From: Actinobacteria bacterium HGW-Actinobacteria-6
Lineage (GTDB): Bacteria; Actinomycetota; Coriobacteriia; Anaerosomatales; Anaerosomataceae
NCBI GenBank assembly: GCA_002841295.1
Contig: PHEU01000002.1
Coordinates: 112,979-176,978, forward strand
Length of the DNA stretch: 64,000 bases
Direction of reading: 5' to 3'
Part shown: positions 34,000-43,136 of the stretch, one piece after another
Numbering within the stretch: position 1 is the stretch's first letter
Layout: every line of letters begins with the position of its first letter
Position numbers and translations under genes: made by a program
Notes under the pieces: model-generated
The model's input: the letters and a program-made list of their open reading frames with translations, nothing else
Told to the model about the DNA's origin: nothing
Databases searched by the model: none

Positions 34000-36171
34000 T
34001 TGCAGCAGAAAGTCGACGAACGTCGCTCCTTCCTGCACATCCGCGCGCTCATGGCCACGACAACCGAAGGTCTCATCGCCATCGGTCCCGACGGTGATGT
34101 TCGCGTTTTCAACGAAACTGCCGAGGAGATGCTCGGCCTACACCGGTCTCAGGTGGCCGGAAAGCTCTACACGTCGCTCAAGCAGCCGAAGGTCGAGGCT
34201 GCGATCGAGCGCCTTCTGCGTCCGAAATCCCGCAAGGACCCGCACGCCATTCGGCTGCAGCTCGGTGAACGCGTCATCGCGGCCACGGTCGCTCCGTACG
34301 CCTGCAGTGGTCGACGCGCAGCCGTCGTGACGCTGCGCGACGACACCGCACTTGAAGCGTACAGAAAGCGTGCCGAGGCAATCCTTGCTAGCACCGGAGA
34401 TGGACTCGTCGTCTTCGATCCCGACGATATCGTGACGTACGTGAACCCGGCAGCCACGTCCCTCGCCGGACTCAAGCCTGCTAAGCTTCTCGGCAAGCGA
34501 ACTCCGCTATGGCAGATGCTGGCGATGAAGGCCGAGGACGCCTTCAGCCCCGGTGCCGACGGCTCGCAGGTTCGTGAAGTACACATTGAGGCACCCGAGC
34601 ACCGCATCATGGACGTTCGCACCGACCCGGTTCTCGATGACCAGGGCGGGTACCTCGGCTACGTGGCCACGCTTCATGACGTGACCGCCGAGCGCGAGAT
34701 CGGGCAGATGAAGAACGAATTCGTCTCAACCGTCTCACATGAGCTCCGCACGCCGCTCACGTCGATCAAAGGCTACATCGATCTCATCCTCGACGGCGAG
34801 GCTGGCGAAATCAACGAAATCCAGCGCGAGTTCCTCTCGATCGTGAAACAGAACTCCGACCGGCTCGTCGAGCTCATTAACGACATGCTCGACATATCCC
34901 GCATCGAGTCCGGCCGCATTCACCTCAAGATCCAGCCGCTCGACATGTGCGATCTCATCGCCGGCGCTGTCGACACATTCCAGGCAGTATCCGAGCAAAG
35001 CGGCCACAAGCTCATCCCGAAAGCGCCCGCCGGTCTGCCGAAAGCCGCTGGCGACCGCGATCGCGTTGGGCAGGTGCTGATGAACTTCATCAGCAACGCC
35101 ATCAAGTACTCGCCTGAAGGCGGAAGTGTCACCGTGAAGGCCAGGCAAGATGGCGAATTCGTGACGGTGGACATCACCGATCAGGGCATCGGCATCTCCA
35201 AGGAAGACCAGGCACAGCTATTCACGAAGTTCTACCGCGTGGACTCGTCGCTCACCCGCGAGATCGGCGGAACAGGCCTCGGCCTGTCGATCTGCAAGAG
35301 CATCATCGAGTTGCTCGGCGGAAAGGTCGGCGTCAAGAGCGCCGCAGGCAAGGGCTCCACGTTCTGGTTCTCCCTTCCGGTAGCTCCCAAGCACCTCGTG
35401 CGCACGCCGGGCGTCGAAGGCCCGAGCATGGGCGGCGGTACTGTTCTCGTTGTGGATCGCGATCCGGAGATCGCGAACCTCGTAGAAACGTACCTACTCA
35501 AGCAAGGCTACGACGTCGTCCAGGCACATAACGCCGAGGAAGCACTCGCTCTTGCGATTGAAGTCCACCCCCGGGTCATCACGCTCGATGTCATGCTCGG
35601 CGACGGAGACGGCTTCGACCTACTCCAGAAGCTCAAGGACACCCCCGAGACCACGAACATCCCCGTACTGGTTCTCTCGATCGTGTGCGATGAGGGTCGC
35701 TCCTGTCGCCTCGGCGCGGCGGACTACCTTGAGAAGCCGATCGACAAGAACCGGCTCACAACTATCATCGACGACCTTGTTGGCAGCGTTGCTGCGCCGG
35801 TCGTGCTCGTTGTGGACGATGACCGTAATATCGTTGATTTGCTCTGCCGCAACCTGAAGACAAAGGGCTTCTCGGTAGCAGGCGCATACGACGGCGCCGA
35901 AGCCATGGCCGCGATTCGCAAGAAACATCCGGACCTCATCCTGCTCGACCTGCAAATGCCGGTAATGGACGGCTATCAGGTCATCGAGAAGGTGAAGACC
36001 GATCCGGCGACCAAAGACATCCCGATCGTCGTTATGACGGCGCATCAGATCGACCGCTCCAGGATCGATATCCTCGGCCTGGCGCAACAGAAACTCGACA
36101 AGCCGTTCTCGCCCGAAGAACTCGCCCGGCGGGTCGAGGCGCTGCTTGAGTCGATGGAGGACGAACTGTGA
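34000..36171 (+). CDS. Hybrid sensor histidine kinase (2 PAS, HisKA/HATPase, 2 receivers)
   Basis: 723 residues from TTG 34000, about 10 nt after GGGGG. Order: PAS (about 12-115), PAS (125-230), HisKA with phospho-accepting His247 (VSHELRTPLTSIKGY), HATPase (N, G1 and G2 boxes: NFISNAIKYS, DQGIGI, GTGLGLSI), then two receiver domains (about 480-598 and 603-720; LDVML and LDLQMP phosphoacceptor Asp). There are no membrane helices, so it senses a cytoplasmic signal or one carried by the PAS ligand. It is followed at 4-nt overlap by three single-receiver genes. Confidence 0.93.
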   Translation: MQQKVDERRSFLHIRALMATTTEGLIAIGPDGDVRVFNETAEEMLGLHRSQVAGKLYTSLKQPKVEAAIERLLRPKSRKDPHAIRLQLGERVIAATVAPYACSGRRAAVVTLRDDTALEAYRKRAEAILASTGDGLVVFDPDDIVTYVNPAATSLAGLKPAKLLGKRTPLWQMLAMKAEDAFSPGADGSQVREVHIEAPEHRIMDVRTDPVLDDQGGYLGYVATLHDVTAEREIGQMKNEFVSTVSHELRTPLTSIKGYIDLILDGEAGEINEIQREFLSIVKQNSDRLVELINDMLDISRIESGRIHLKIQPLDMCDLIAGAVDTFQAVSEQSGHKLIPKAPAGLPKAAGDRDRVGQVLMNFISNAIKYSPEGGSVTVKARQDGEFVTVDITDQGIGISKEDQAQLFTKFYRVDSSLTREIGGTGLGLSICKSIIELLGGKVGVKSAAGKGSTFWFSLPVAPKHLVRTPGVEGPSMGGGTVLVVDRDPEIANLVETYLLKQGYDVVQAHNAEEALALAIEVHPRVITLDVMLGDGDGFDLLQKLKDTPETTNIPVLVLSIVCDEGRSCRLGAADYLEKPIDKNRLTTIIDDLVGSVAAPVVLVVDDDRNIVDLLCRNLKTKGFSVAGAYDGAEAMAAIRKKHPDLILLDLQMPVMDGYQVIEKVKTDPATKDIPIVVMTAHQIDRSRIDILGLAQQKLDKPFSPEELARRVEALLESMEDEL

Positions 36172-36533
36172 ACAAGATCCTGGTCGCAGACGATGAGCCG
36201 CATATCCTCAAACTGGTTTCATTCACACTCAGCAATCACGGCTGGGAGATCGTGACCGCAGGCGACGGAGCCACAGCCGTTGAGCTAGCCGAGAGCGAGC
36301 AGCCCGACCTCATCTTGCTGGACGTGATGATGCCGATCATGAACGGGTACGAAGCCGCCAGGGAGATATGTAAGAACCCCAAGACGGCGCACATCCCGGT
36401 TGTGATGCTTTCAGCCAAGTCACAGCAAGGCGAAATCGCAGAAGGTCTTACGTGTGGTGCAAGCGAATACATCTGTAAGCCGTTCACGCCCAAAGACCTG
36501 GTGCAGCGGGTATCAGAAATCCTGGGCGAGTAG
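36168..36533 (+). CDS. Single-domain response regulator
   Basis: 121 residues, one CheY-like receiver (KILVADDEPH, phospho-Asp in LILLDVMMP, switch Lys in CKPFTP) and no output domain. GTG start overlapping the kinase stop. It probably shuttles phosphate in a relay. Confidence 0.9.
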   Translation: MNKILVADDEPHILKLVSFTLSNHGWEIVTAGDGATAVELAESEQPDLILLDVMMPIMNGYEAAREICKNPKTAHIPVVMLSAKSQQGEIAEGLTCGASEYICKPFTPKDLVQRVSEILGE

Positions 36534-36543
36534 GGAGAGGCGC

Positions 36544-36996
36544 ATGAAGAAGATCCTCGTAGTCGACGACGAGCCGTCGATCCAGAAGCTCCTCACGGTG
36601 GCCCTTACGAACCGCGGCTACACGGTTGTAACCGCTGACAACGGTATCGAGGCTCTTTCGATGGCCGAGCTTGAAAAACCTGCCCTCATCGTGCTCGACG
36701 TGATGATGCCCAAGATGACCGGGCACCAAGTACACGAAGAGCTGCGCCGACGTCCCGGGACCAAAGAGACGCCGATCCTGTTCCTCTCGGCAGCGGGTAC
36801 GTTTGAGGAGCAGGTCGAGCAGATGAAGGATGATCTGGTCGACTACATCCCCAAGCCGTTCAAACCATCTGAGGTCGCGGAGCACATCGAGGCAATGCTC
36901 GACCCGAAGCGTCGTGAAGAGGTCGCCAAGGAGCGAACGAAGCGCGAGGCCAAGCTCCACACCATCGTCAACATCATGCACCGCAACCGCGACTAG
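36544..36996 (+). CDS. Response regulator with basic C-terminal tail
   Basis: 150 residues from ATG 36544 (GGGAGAGG upstream). The receiver (KILVVDDEPS, LIVLDVMMP, PKPFKP) is followed by a 30-residue charged helix (KRREEVAKERTKREAKLHTI) instead of a DNA-binding domain. The tail may contact a partner. Confidence 0.88.
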   Translation: MKKILVVDDEPSIQKLLTVALTNRGYTVVTADNGIEALSMAELEKPALIVLDVMMPKMTGHQVHEELRRRPGTKETPILFLSAAGTFEEQVEQMKDDLVDYIPKPFKPSEVAEHIEAMLDPKRREEVAKERTKREAKLHTIVNIMHRNRD

Positions 36997-37029
36997 GTTC
37001 TGTCAGCCGCGTCACGAGGAGGGGCACCC

Positions 37030-37410
37030 GTGACGACACGAAGGATACTTGTAGCTGATGACAACCAGCAGATTCGTCTGCTGGTTGGCGCGGCGCTGCG
37101 CTCGCTCGGACACGAGATCGTCCAGGCTGTGGACGGAGAAGACGCGCTGCAAAAAGCGATCTCCGAGAGGCCAGATCTCGTGCTGCTCGATGTCACCATG
37201 CCGAAGCTCGACGGCTTCGAGGTCCTTCGCTTCCTACACAAGCAGCCTGAAACTGCGAACGTCAAGGTGATCATGCTCACCACGGCCGCGCAGCAAGATG
37301 ACCTCAAGCACGGTGCCGATCTCGGCTGCGATGAGTACCTGACCAAGCCCTTCGACCCGAAGGCGCTGCGCGTGGTAGTTGAGAAGGTCCTCGCCGAGCT
37401 AGAGAGCTAG
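37030..37410 (+). CDS. Single-domain response regulator
   Basis: 126 residues from GTG 37030 (CGAGGAGGGG upstream). Receiver with RILVADDNQQ, LVLLDVTMP and TKPFDP. It is the last gene of the four-gene phosphorelay, upstream of the seven-haem cytochromes. A regulatory link to them is inference from position only. Confidence 0.9.
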   Translation: MTTRRILVADDNQQIRLLVGAALRSLGHEIVQAVDGEDALQKAISERPDLVLLDVTMPKLDGFEVLRFLHKQPETANVKVIMLTTAAQQDDLKHGADLGCDEYLTKPFDPKALRVVVEKVLAELES

Positions 37411-37487
37411 CGAACGACATGTCGGGATGGAATTCGCCTCTGAACTGGTCATTTAGCTTCCGCAAGATACCGTACATCGCGAATATC

Positions 37488-37537
37488 TTGGAGTACCACG
37501 CCTGCAGGTCTAGAATTTGCAGTAGTTGTGACTACTG
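37488..37537 (+). promoter_or_regulatory. Promoter and 5' hairpin of the cytochrome gene
   Basis: TTGGAG (37488-37493) and TAGAAT (37511-37516) are separated by 17 nt, a good sigma-70 spacing. Immediately downstream, CAGTAGT-TGTG-ACTACTG (37520-37537) forms a 7-bp hairpin or operator that ends at the GAGG ribosome site. Confidence 0.55.
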
Positions 37538-37545
37538 AGGTGAGC

Positions 37546-38625
37546 ATGAAACGTAGAGTTCTTCGCATCGCGTTCTTTGCCGCGCTGGCTACAGTGATTC
37601 TCGCAGTGCCGAGCGTGGCTTTGGCGTTTGACGAAACGACCTCGACGATTCCCTCGATAAGCGAGGAAAATTGTGGCGGTTGCCACGATCCGTACTTCTC
37701 AGTAGGTTCAGGCGTGCACGGTGGATACGTGACCACAACCTCCAAATGCGAGGAGTGTCACAGCGTGCACGCGGCCCCCGCTGCGGGGACGATGCTGCTT
37801 CCTGGTGCGACGATCACGGCTACGTGTAATACCTGCCACGACGGCACGCAGGGCGGCGGGGTATATGGAGCCATCGCAGCGCGCGGCCTAAATGTCGCGG
37901 CAAAGCATAGAACCGAGACCACCAGCGTAGTCCCCGGCGGCGACTCGGCCACCGGCGGCTCGAAGACGATGGTCTTCAACGGCGTATCCGGCACCATGAC
38001 CTGCACCGACTGCCACTCTCCGCATGGTTCTTCGATCGTCACGGGCTTCCCCGGCGATCGTGTGCGCTACTCGGGTTTTGGAGCGATCCTGCCTACGACC
38101 AAGATGCTCAAGCAAAAGCCCGGCGGCACCGCCACGGCGACCGCCAATTACGGTTCTGACTGGTGCCTCTCATGCCACCAGGGACGCAGCTCGGCTCTCT
38201 CGGCCGTGCACAACCACCCGGCTGAATCCAAGGCCACGACATCCGTGCCGTTCACCTACAACCGCGCCGCCATCAGCACGACGGACGCGATTTCTTCTAC
38301 GACTACCTATGGCGCCATCGGTGGCACCAACCGCGGGTACCTCATGGTCTACCCCCGTACAGCGCAGCAGAGCGGTCATCTACCCATCTGCCAGCAGTGC
38401 CACGAAGATAACCGCTACGTTGGCGATCTTGTCGGCACCGGAACACAATCCGACCCGGCCACCTGGACCGGCTCGACCAACGACGGCAAGACTGCTACAA
38501 ACAACCCGCGCTTCGGCACCTTCCCGCATGAGACCACCGGCTATCGGATGCTCGTTGAGGCAACGGCAACGGCCTACAACGACGACCTGTGCCTGAACTG
38601 TCACCCGGTCTCGCAGCTGCCCTAG
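37546..38625 (+). CDS. Secreted seven-haem c-type cytochrome (paralogue 1)
   Basis: 359 residues from ATG 37546, signal peptide 1-32 (AFFAALATVILAVPSVALA). Seven CxxCH haem sites: CGGCH, CEECH, CNTCH, CTDCH, CLSCH, CQQCH, CLNCH. The architecture (doubled CxxCH units, MLL/MVFNG spacers) suits a periplasmic or wall-exposed electron carrier. Together with the next gene it forms a tandem pair sharing the same haem order and the ending CLNCHPxxQLP. Confidence 0.92.
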   Translation: MKRRVLRIAFFAALATVILAVPSVALAFDETTSTIPSISEENCGGCHDPYFSVGSGVHGGYVTTTSKCEECHSVHAAPAAGTMLLPGATITATCNTCHDGTQGGGVYGAIAARGLNVAAKHRTETTSVVPGGDSATGGSKTMVFNGVSGTMTCTDCHSPHGSSIVTGFPGDRVRYSGFGAILPTTKMLKQKPGGTATATANYGSDWCLSCHQGRSSALSAVHNHPAESKATTSVPFTYNRAAISTTDAISSTTTYGAIGGTNRGYLMVYPRTAQQSGHLPICQQCHEDNRYVGDLVGTGTQSDPATWTGSTNDGKTATNNPRFGTFPHETTGYRMLVEATATAYNDDLCLNCHPVSQLP

Positions 38626-38732
38626 CAGCACGGCTTTCTCGCACGTCCCCTGCAAACGCTAATCGCACTCGACTTCCGCTACGCCGAGCGTGAACGACGT
38701 AATGTCAGCATCATGGCAGCAGAGGGGCAACC

Positions 38733-39821
38733 ATGAGGGCTCGCAGGTTCTGTGTACTGTTCTTCCTGATGGCGGGGTTCTTGATCGCTTTCGCCACTCC
38801 GGCACTCGCATTCAACGAGACTACGGCCACAGTCGACTGGACGACGTGTGCGGATTGCCACAACCCGGGAACCTACGCCGGAAACGGCACGCGCTTCGGG
38901 CCCCATGGTGGCTACACCGCGACAAGCAGCGCATGCGACGCATGTCACACGGTCCACGCTGCTCCTACGACTTTCAAGCTCCTGCAGGGCGCAACGGTCT
39001 ACGCCACCTGTATGACGTGTCACGATGGGACATCCACGATTGGCGAGGGCGTCTATGGTGCCATCAAGGGTCGCGGCCTCAACGTGTCTGGCCAGCATCG
39101 AGTGGAGACGACCTCCGTGGTTCCCGGCGGCAGCGCGTCCACCGGCGGCTCCTTGACAATGGCGCTGGCAGGGCCAAACGGGACCCTGACGTGCAGCGAC
39201 TGCCACTCCCCCCATGGAAGCGACTGTGTCACACCGTATCTCGGCGAGCGTCAACGATCGCGCGCCTGGGGAATCCTCACGCTCCAAACCCAGAACCGCC
39301 TACTGAGGCGGCACCCCGGGAACGTCAGCACAGCGACCGCCGACTACGGCTCGGACTGGTGCATTGCGTGTCATGCGGGCAGAGATTCCGGTCTCAGCAC
39401 TGTTCGGAACCACCCGGCCGACTCCAAGTCCACAACAGCCACGCCATTCACATACAACAACGTTGCGCGACTCTCTGCTGGCGCCAACGCTACGGCGACC
39501 ACCCTGGGATCTCTCGGCGCAAACAATGGTGGGTATCTGATGCCATATCCCCGCACCACCCAGCAGAAGGGCCATGCGCCTATTTGCCAGCAGTGCCATG
39601 AGGATGCGCGCAACGTGGGGACATTGAGCAGCGGTGGTGCGAGCGGCACGGTCTCTCCGTACGTGGTGACAGCTGCTGACGGCCGTACAGCCTCGGACAA
39701 TCCCAGGTTCCAGAACTTTCCCCACGAAACGACCACCTACCGAATGCTGGTGGAAGCGACAGCAACGACGTTCACGGACAATCTGTGTTTGAACTGCCAC
39801 CCACTCGGCCAGCTGCCCTAG
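38733..39821 (+). CDS. Secreted seven-haem c-type cytochrome (paralogue 2)
   Basis: 362 residues, signal peptide 1-26 (FFLMAGFLIAFATPALA). Seven CxxCH: CADCH, CDACH, CMTCH, CSDCH, CIACH, CQQCH, CLNCH, collinear with the previous gene. About half the residues are shared by eye (GVYGAIKGRGLNV / VYGAIAARGLNV; YRMLVEATAT in both). A recent duplication with divergence. The intergenic 107 nt holds no obvious promoter, so they are probably cotranscribed. Confidence 0.92.
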   Translation: MRARRFCVLFFLMAGFLIAFATPALAFNETTATVDWTTCADCHNPGTYAGNGTRFGPHGGYTATSSACDACHTVHAAPTTFKLLQGATVYATCMTCHDGTSTIGEGVYGAIKGRGLNVSGQHRVETTSVVPGGSASTGGSLTMALAGPNGTLTCSDCHSPHGSDCVTPYLGERQRSRAWGILTLQTQNRLLRRHPGNVSTATADYGSDWCIACHAGRDSGLSTVRNHPADSKSTTATPFTYNNVARLSAGANATATTLGSLGANNGGYLMPYPRTTQQKGHAPICQQCHEDARNVGTLSSGGASGTVSPYVVTAADGRTASDNPRFQNFPHETTTYRMLVEATATTFTDNLCLNCHPLGQLP

Positions 39822-39827
39822 ACGCCG

Positions 39828-40583
39828 CTACCGCTCAGCCCGCGTCCAGCGACACACGCGTCCCTCGGCAAGCTCCAGGAACTCGTACAAGACGACGCCG
39901 AGCAGCGCCATCGCGATGATTCCGGCGAACATCTCGCTGTAAGCGATGCGGCTCCAGGCGTCGATGATGTAGTAGCCCAGGCCTTCGCTGCCAGCCACGG
40001 TCTCCGAGAAGAACAGCACCGCGATCGCCGTGCCGGTGCTGATGCGCAGCGCCGTGAAGATGTCGGGCAGCGACGCGGGGACAACGACGTGGCGGAAGAC
40101 CTGCCAGCGCGTTGCGCCGAGCGACCGCACTGACAACACCGCCGAGGCTGGAATCCCCCTCGCCGCATCCCGCGCCGTCACGAGGATCTGGAAGAACACG
40201 ATCAGCGTGATGAGCGCGATCTTAGGCAGGTTGCCTATGCCGAGAAGCACGAGCAAGACCGGCAGGAAGACGACCTTGGGAACCGGGTACGTCAGAAAGA
40301 TCATCGGCGCGGCGATCGCGTCGACTTTCGGGCTGCGGCCGATCGCCAACCCCAGCGGTGCGGCAATCGCGGCCCCGATCACCATCGAAGCGACCACACG
40401 CCACGCACTGATGCCCGCGTGCGGCAAAAGGTCCGAGAAGAACAACCGGAAGAAGTCCGACAGCGCGGGGACCGGCCCGGGCAGCGCCTGCGAGCCGACT
40501 GCCATTGAGAGCAGCTGCCAGCCTGCTAGCAGCACGATACTGGCAAAGAAGTATCCACCGATGCGGCGCAGCCAGGCGTTCAT
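39828..40583 (-). CDS. ABC permease, nitrate/sulfonate/taurine type
   Basis: 251 residues with six helices. The BPD_transp_1 EAA-like loop is around SLGATRWQVFRHVVVPASLPDIFTALR. Member of the SsuC/TauC/NrtB class. The 4-nt overlap with the ATPase gene shows one operon. Confidence 0.88.
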   Translation of the reverse strand: MNAWLRRIGGYFFASIVLLAGWQLLSMAVGSQALPGPVPALSDFFRLFFSDLLPHAGISAWRVVASMVIGAAIAAPLGLAIGRSPKVDAIAAPMIFLTYPVPKVVFLPVLLVLLGIGNLPKIALITLIVFFQILVTARDAARGIPASAVLSVRSLGATRWQVFRHVVVPASLPDIFTALRISTGTAIAVLFFSETVAGSEGLGYYIIDAWSRIAYSEMFAGIIAMALLGVVLYEFLELAEGRVCRWTRAER

Positions 40584-41368
40584 GATGCGCTTCGTGCGAG
40601 AGATGGCTGCGCGAACGCACCCTCGGCAGCAAGAATGCGCCGAAGCTCAACACAGCGCTCCAGGAACTCCGGAGTCTCCCGGTAGCCGTCTTCACCCATG
40701 CCGGGGTTCTCGACGATCGCCGCAACCCGACCGGGGCGGGGTGAAAGCACGACCACACGCCTGCCGAGGAAGACCGCCTCCTCGATCGAGTGCGTGACCA
40801 GCACGGAGGTGTGGCGGCGCTGCCGCCAGATCTCGAGCAGTAGGTTCTGGAGATCCTCGCGCGTCAACGCGTCAAGTGCCGAGAGGGGCTCGTCCATGAG
40901 CAGCAAGTCGGCATCGAGCGCGAGTGCCCGGGCAAGCGCGAGGCGCTGCCGCATCCCACCAGACAGCTCGCCCGGGTACGCCTCGGCAAACTCGCCCAGA
41001 CCGAGACGCTCGAGTGCCTCGGCGACGATACGACGGCGCTCGCTCACCGGAACGCCACGCACCTCAAGACCGAGAGCAGCGTTGTGTGAGACCGTCTTCC
41101 ATGGCAGCAGACCGAAATCCTGCAAGATGAGCGCCGTGCGCCTGCGCGGACCGACGACGGGCTCACCTGCAACGATGAGTTCGCCGGAATCCGCCCGCAC
41201 AAGCCCGGCAAGCGCCAAGAGCAGCGTGGACTTGCCGCAGCCGGAGGGCCCGATGACCGCGATAGGCTCGCCGTCGCCGACCTCGAGGTCAAGCCCCGCA
41301 ATCGCGTGGACCGCGCGTCCAACGCCCGTGTATGTGACGGCGAGGTCTCGTATCGCGACAGCGGACAA
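40580..41368 (-). CDS. ABC ATPase, SsuB/TauB type
   Basis: 262 residues: Walker A GPSGCGKST, signature LSGGMRQRLALARAL, Walker B LLMDEPLSALD, Q-loop ILQDFGLLPW and a VTHS switch. Partner of the flanking permease and lipoprotein. Confidence 0.9.
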   Translation of the reverse strand: MSAVAIRDLAVTYTGVGRAVHAIAGLDLEVGDGEPIAVIGPSGCGKSTLLLALAGLVRADSGELIVAGEPVVGPRRRTALILQDFGLLPWKTVSHNAALGLEVRGVPVSERRRIVAEALERLGLGEFAEAYPGELSGGMRQRLALARALALDADLLLMDEPLSALDALTREDLQNLLLEIWRQRRHTSVLVTHSIEEAVFLGRRVVVLSPRPGRVAAIVENPGMGEDGYRETPEFLERCVELRRILAAEGAFAQPSLARSAS

Positions 41369-41378
41369 TTGCGCTCCC

Positions 41379-42380
41379 CTATTCGGGGAGTGCTTGTACG
41401 AGATCGACGTAGGTAACGTCGGTCTTCAGCAGACCCTTGCCCTTCATCCACTTGAGCACCGGATCAACCTGTGCCTGGGTGGGAGCGGCTGCCTTGGGAT
41501 ACGCGTTCACCGGATAGGTGTCCTTAAGCGGCTCAGGCAGGCGCGCTTTGTCGACGAGCAGCGCCCTGAACGAGTTCGGATCTGCATTGATGATGTCGAC
41601 CGACTCATCCCACACGTCCAGCAGCATCTTGGCGGTGAGCATTCCCCCGGGCACCGCAAGGTACTTGTCAGAGATGCCGAGTACTGTCTGTGTGAGGTTC
41701 TCGCCGGTTGTGTCATCGGCGATGAGCACGGCACCCTGGGCGACCGCCAACGTCAGGAACGGCTCCGGCAGCGCGGCGGCCTCAAGCTTGCCGTTCATGA
41801 GCAATTCGAAGCGTACGGGCACCTTAGCAACGATCTCTTTCTTCACCTTATCGGCGGGGACGTTCGCGGCGGCCATAAGACCGTCGATAACGTACTCCTG
41901 GATGCTTGCCGAGGAGGTACCGACAGGTACGTCGGCAAGATCGGCGAGCGTCTTGGCCTTGGAGTCCGGCTTCGCAACGATCCCGAAGCGGCCCTCTTTC
42001 GCGGTCGCGCCAAGCATCACGGTCGCTAGCGATACGCGTGCATCGCCGGCCTCAAGCCCGGCGGAAGCGATGATGTCACCCATATACGCGTCGATTGCGC
42101 CGGAGGCGAATGCCGCATCGCGCTCCTGCGCAGCCTGGAACGTGGTGATCTCTACAGAAAGTCCCGCCTTCTCGAATAGGCCCTTCTCCTCGGCAACCCA
42201 CAGTGGCAGCGCGTCCTCGGTAGGAAGCGTGCCGATCCTGATCGGCTCAGGCGTAGTGCTGATCGACATACCGTCCGAGACCGGCTCGGAATCGACGGCC
42301 TTAGTACAGCCGAGCAGCGCCGTGCCGGCAAGCGCGACAACGAGCGTGAGTGAGAGCAAGCGGATGCGGGTGGTTCTCAC
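41379..42380 (-). CDS. Solute-binding lipoprotein, NMT1/SsuA-like
   Basis: 333 residues from GTG 42380 (GGAGG 5 nt upstream). Lipoprotein signal with lipobox ALLGC at about residue 20-24. The NMT1/THI5-like binding fold follows (LPLWVAEEKGLFEKAGLSVEI...ASGAIDAYMGD). It is first of the three-gene importer (lipoprotein, ATPase, permease). The ligand could be an alkanesulfonate, nitrate or pyrimidine; the sequence alone cannot say. Confidence 0.87.
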   Translation of the reverse strand: MRTTRIRLLSLTLVVALAGTALLGCTKAVDSEPVSDGMSISTTPEPIRIGTLPTEDALPLWVAEEKGLFEKAGLSVEITTFQAAQERDAAFASGAIDAYMGDIIASAGLEAGDARVSLATVMLGATAKEGRFGIVAKPDSKAKTLADLADVPVGTSSASIQEYVIDGLMAAANVPADKVKKEIVAKVPVRFELLMNGKLEAAALPEPFLTLAVAQGAVLIADDTTGENLTQTVLGISDKYLAVPGGMLTAKMLLDVWDESVDIINADPNSFRALLVDKARLPEPLKDTYPVNAYPKAAAPTQAQVDPVLKWMKGKGLLKTDVTYVDLVQALPE

Positions 42381-42421
42381 AGATCCTCCTCGATTGAGCA
42401 ATGCGTGGACTTGATACGGTG

Positions 42422-43039
42422 CTAGGGACATACCGGGCGACGCAAGCGGATCTCGTCGCGCACCGGGATACCGGCAAACCCTGGAATGGCCTCGCCGTGG
42501 TGGTCGATCATGATGCCGGTCTCGATCTCATAGATGGCAAAACCGTGACGCTGGTAGAAGTGAAGCGCCGGGATGTCATCGTTAGTGGTCGCGATCTTGA
42601 GCGCCATGACACCTTTGTCGCGCGCAAGCTCCGCCGCAGCGGCGATCAGCGCCGAGCCCACCCCGGAGCCCTGATAGCCCGGGTACACGGAGAGCAAGAC
42701 AACTGCAAGCTCGCCACGGTCGAGAGCGAGCGAGATCAGACCCGCGAACTCCCCGTCGCTCTCGGCAACGAGGTTCTCAGCGGCGAACACGTCGAAAGTT
42801 CGGCCGAACGCGTCAACATCCGTCTCACCCCATGCGCGGTCGCAGATTTCCTCGATATCGTGCTTGTCGGCGGGCGTGGCTGGCCGCACGGAATAATCGC
42901 CACGCTTGGCGCCGGCGCGATGCTCCTGACACGTCACCGTCAATCTCGCTTCGGTGAGCGGCAGATCCTTGCCACACGTCGCGCAACGATACTGCGGATA
43001 CGGCATCTCCAGAGATTCATCTGCCCGGACTGCTGTCAC
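42422..43039 (-). CDS. GNAT acetyltransferase with N-terminal Cys-rich segment
   Basis: 205 residues from GTG 43039 (GGAGG 7 nt upstream). Residues 10-40 hold YRCATCGKDLP...TVTCQEH, a probable zinc knuckle. The GNAT fold follows, with VYPGYQGSGVGSALIAAAAELA (acetyl-CoA loop). Substrate unknown. Diverges from the HAD gene with 97 nt between. Confidence 0.82.
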   Translation of the reverse strand: MTAVRADESLEMPYPQYRCATCGKDLPLTEARLTVTCQEHRAGAKRGDYSVRPATPADKHDIEEICDRAWGETDVDAFGRTFDVFAAENLVAESDGEFAGLISLALDRGELAVVLLSVYPGYQGSGVGSALIAAAAELARDKGVMALKIATTNDDIPALHFYQRHGFAIYEIETGIMIDHHGEAIPGFAGIPVRDEIRLRRPVCP

Positions 43040-43136
43040 CGTGGGTCCTCCGTCATGAAAGCGCCCGGCGGGCGCGCGTCTCACATTATAGAATAGTCAC
43101 GTGCCACACGATGCACCCTACACGCCGAGGAGTCCC

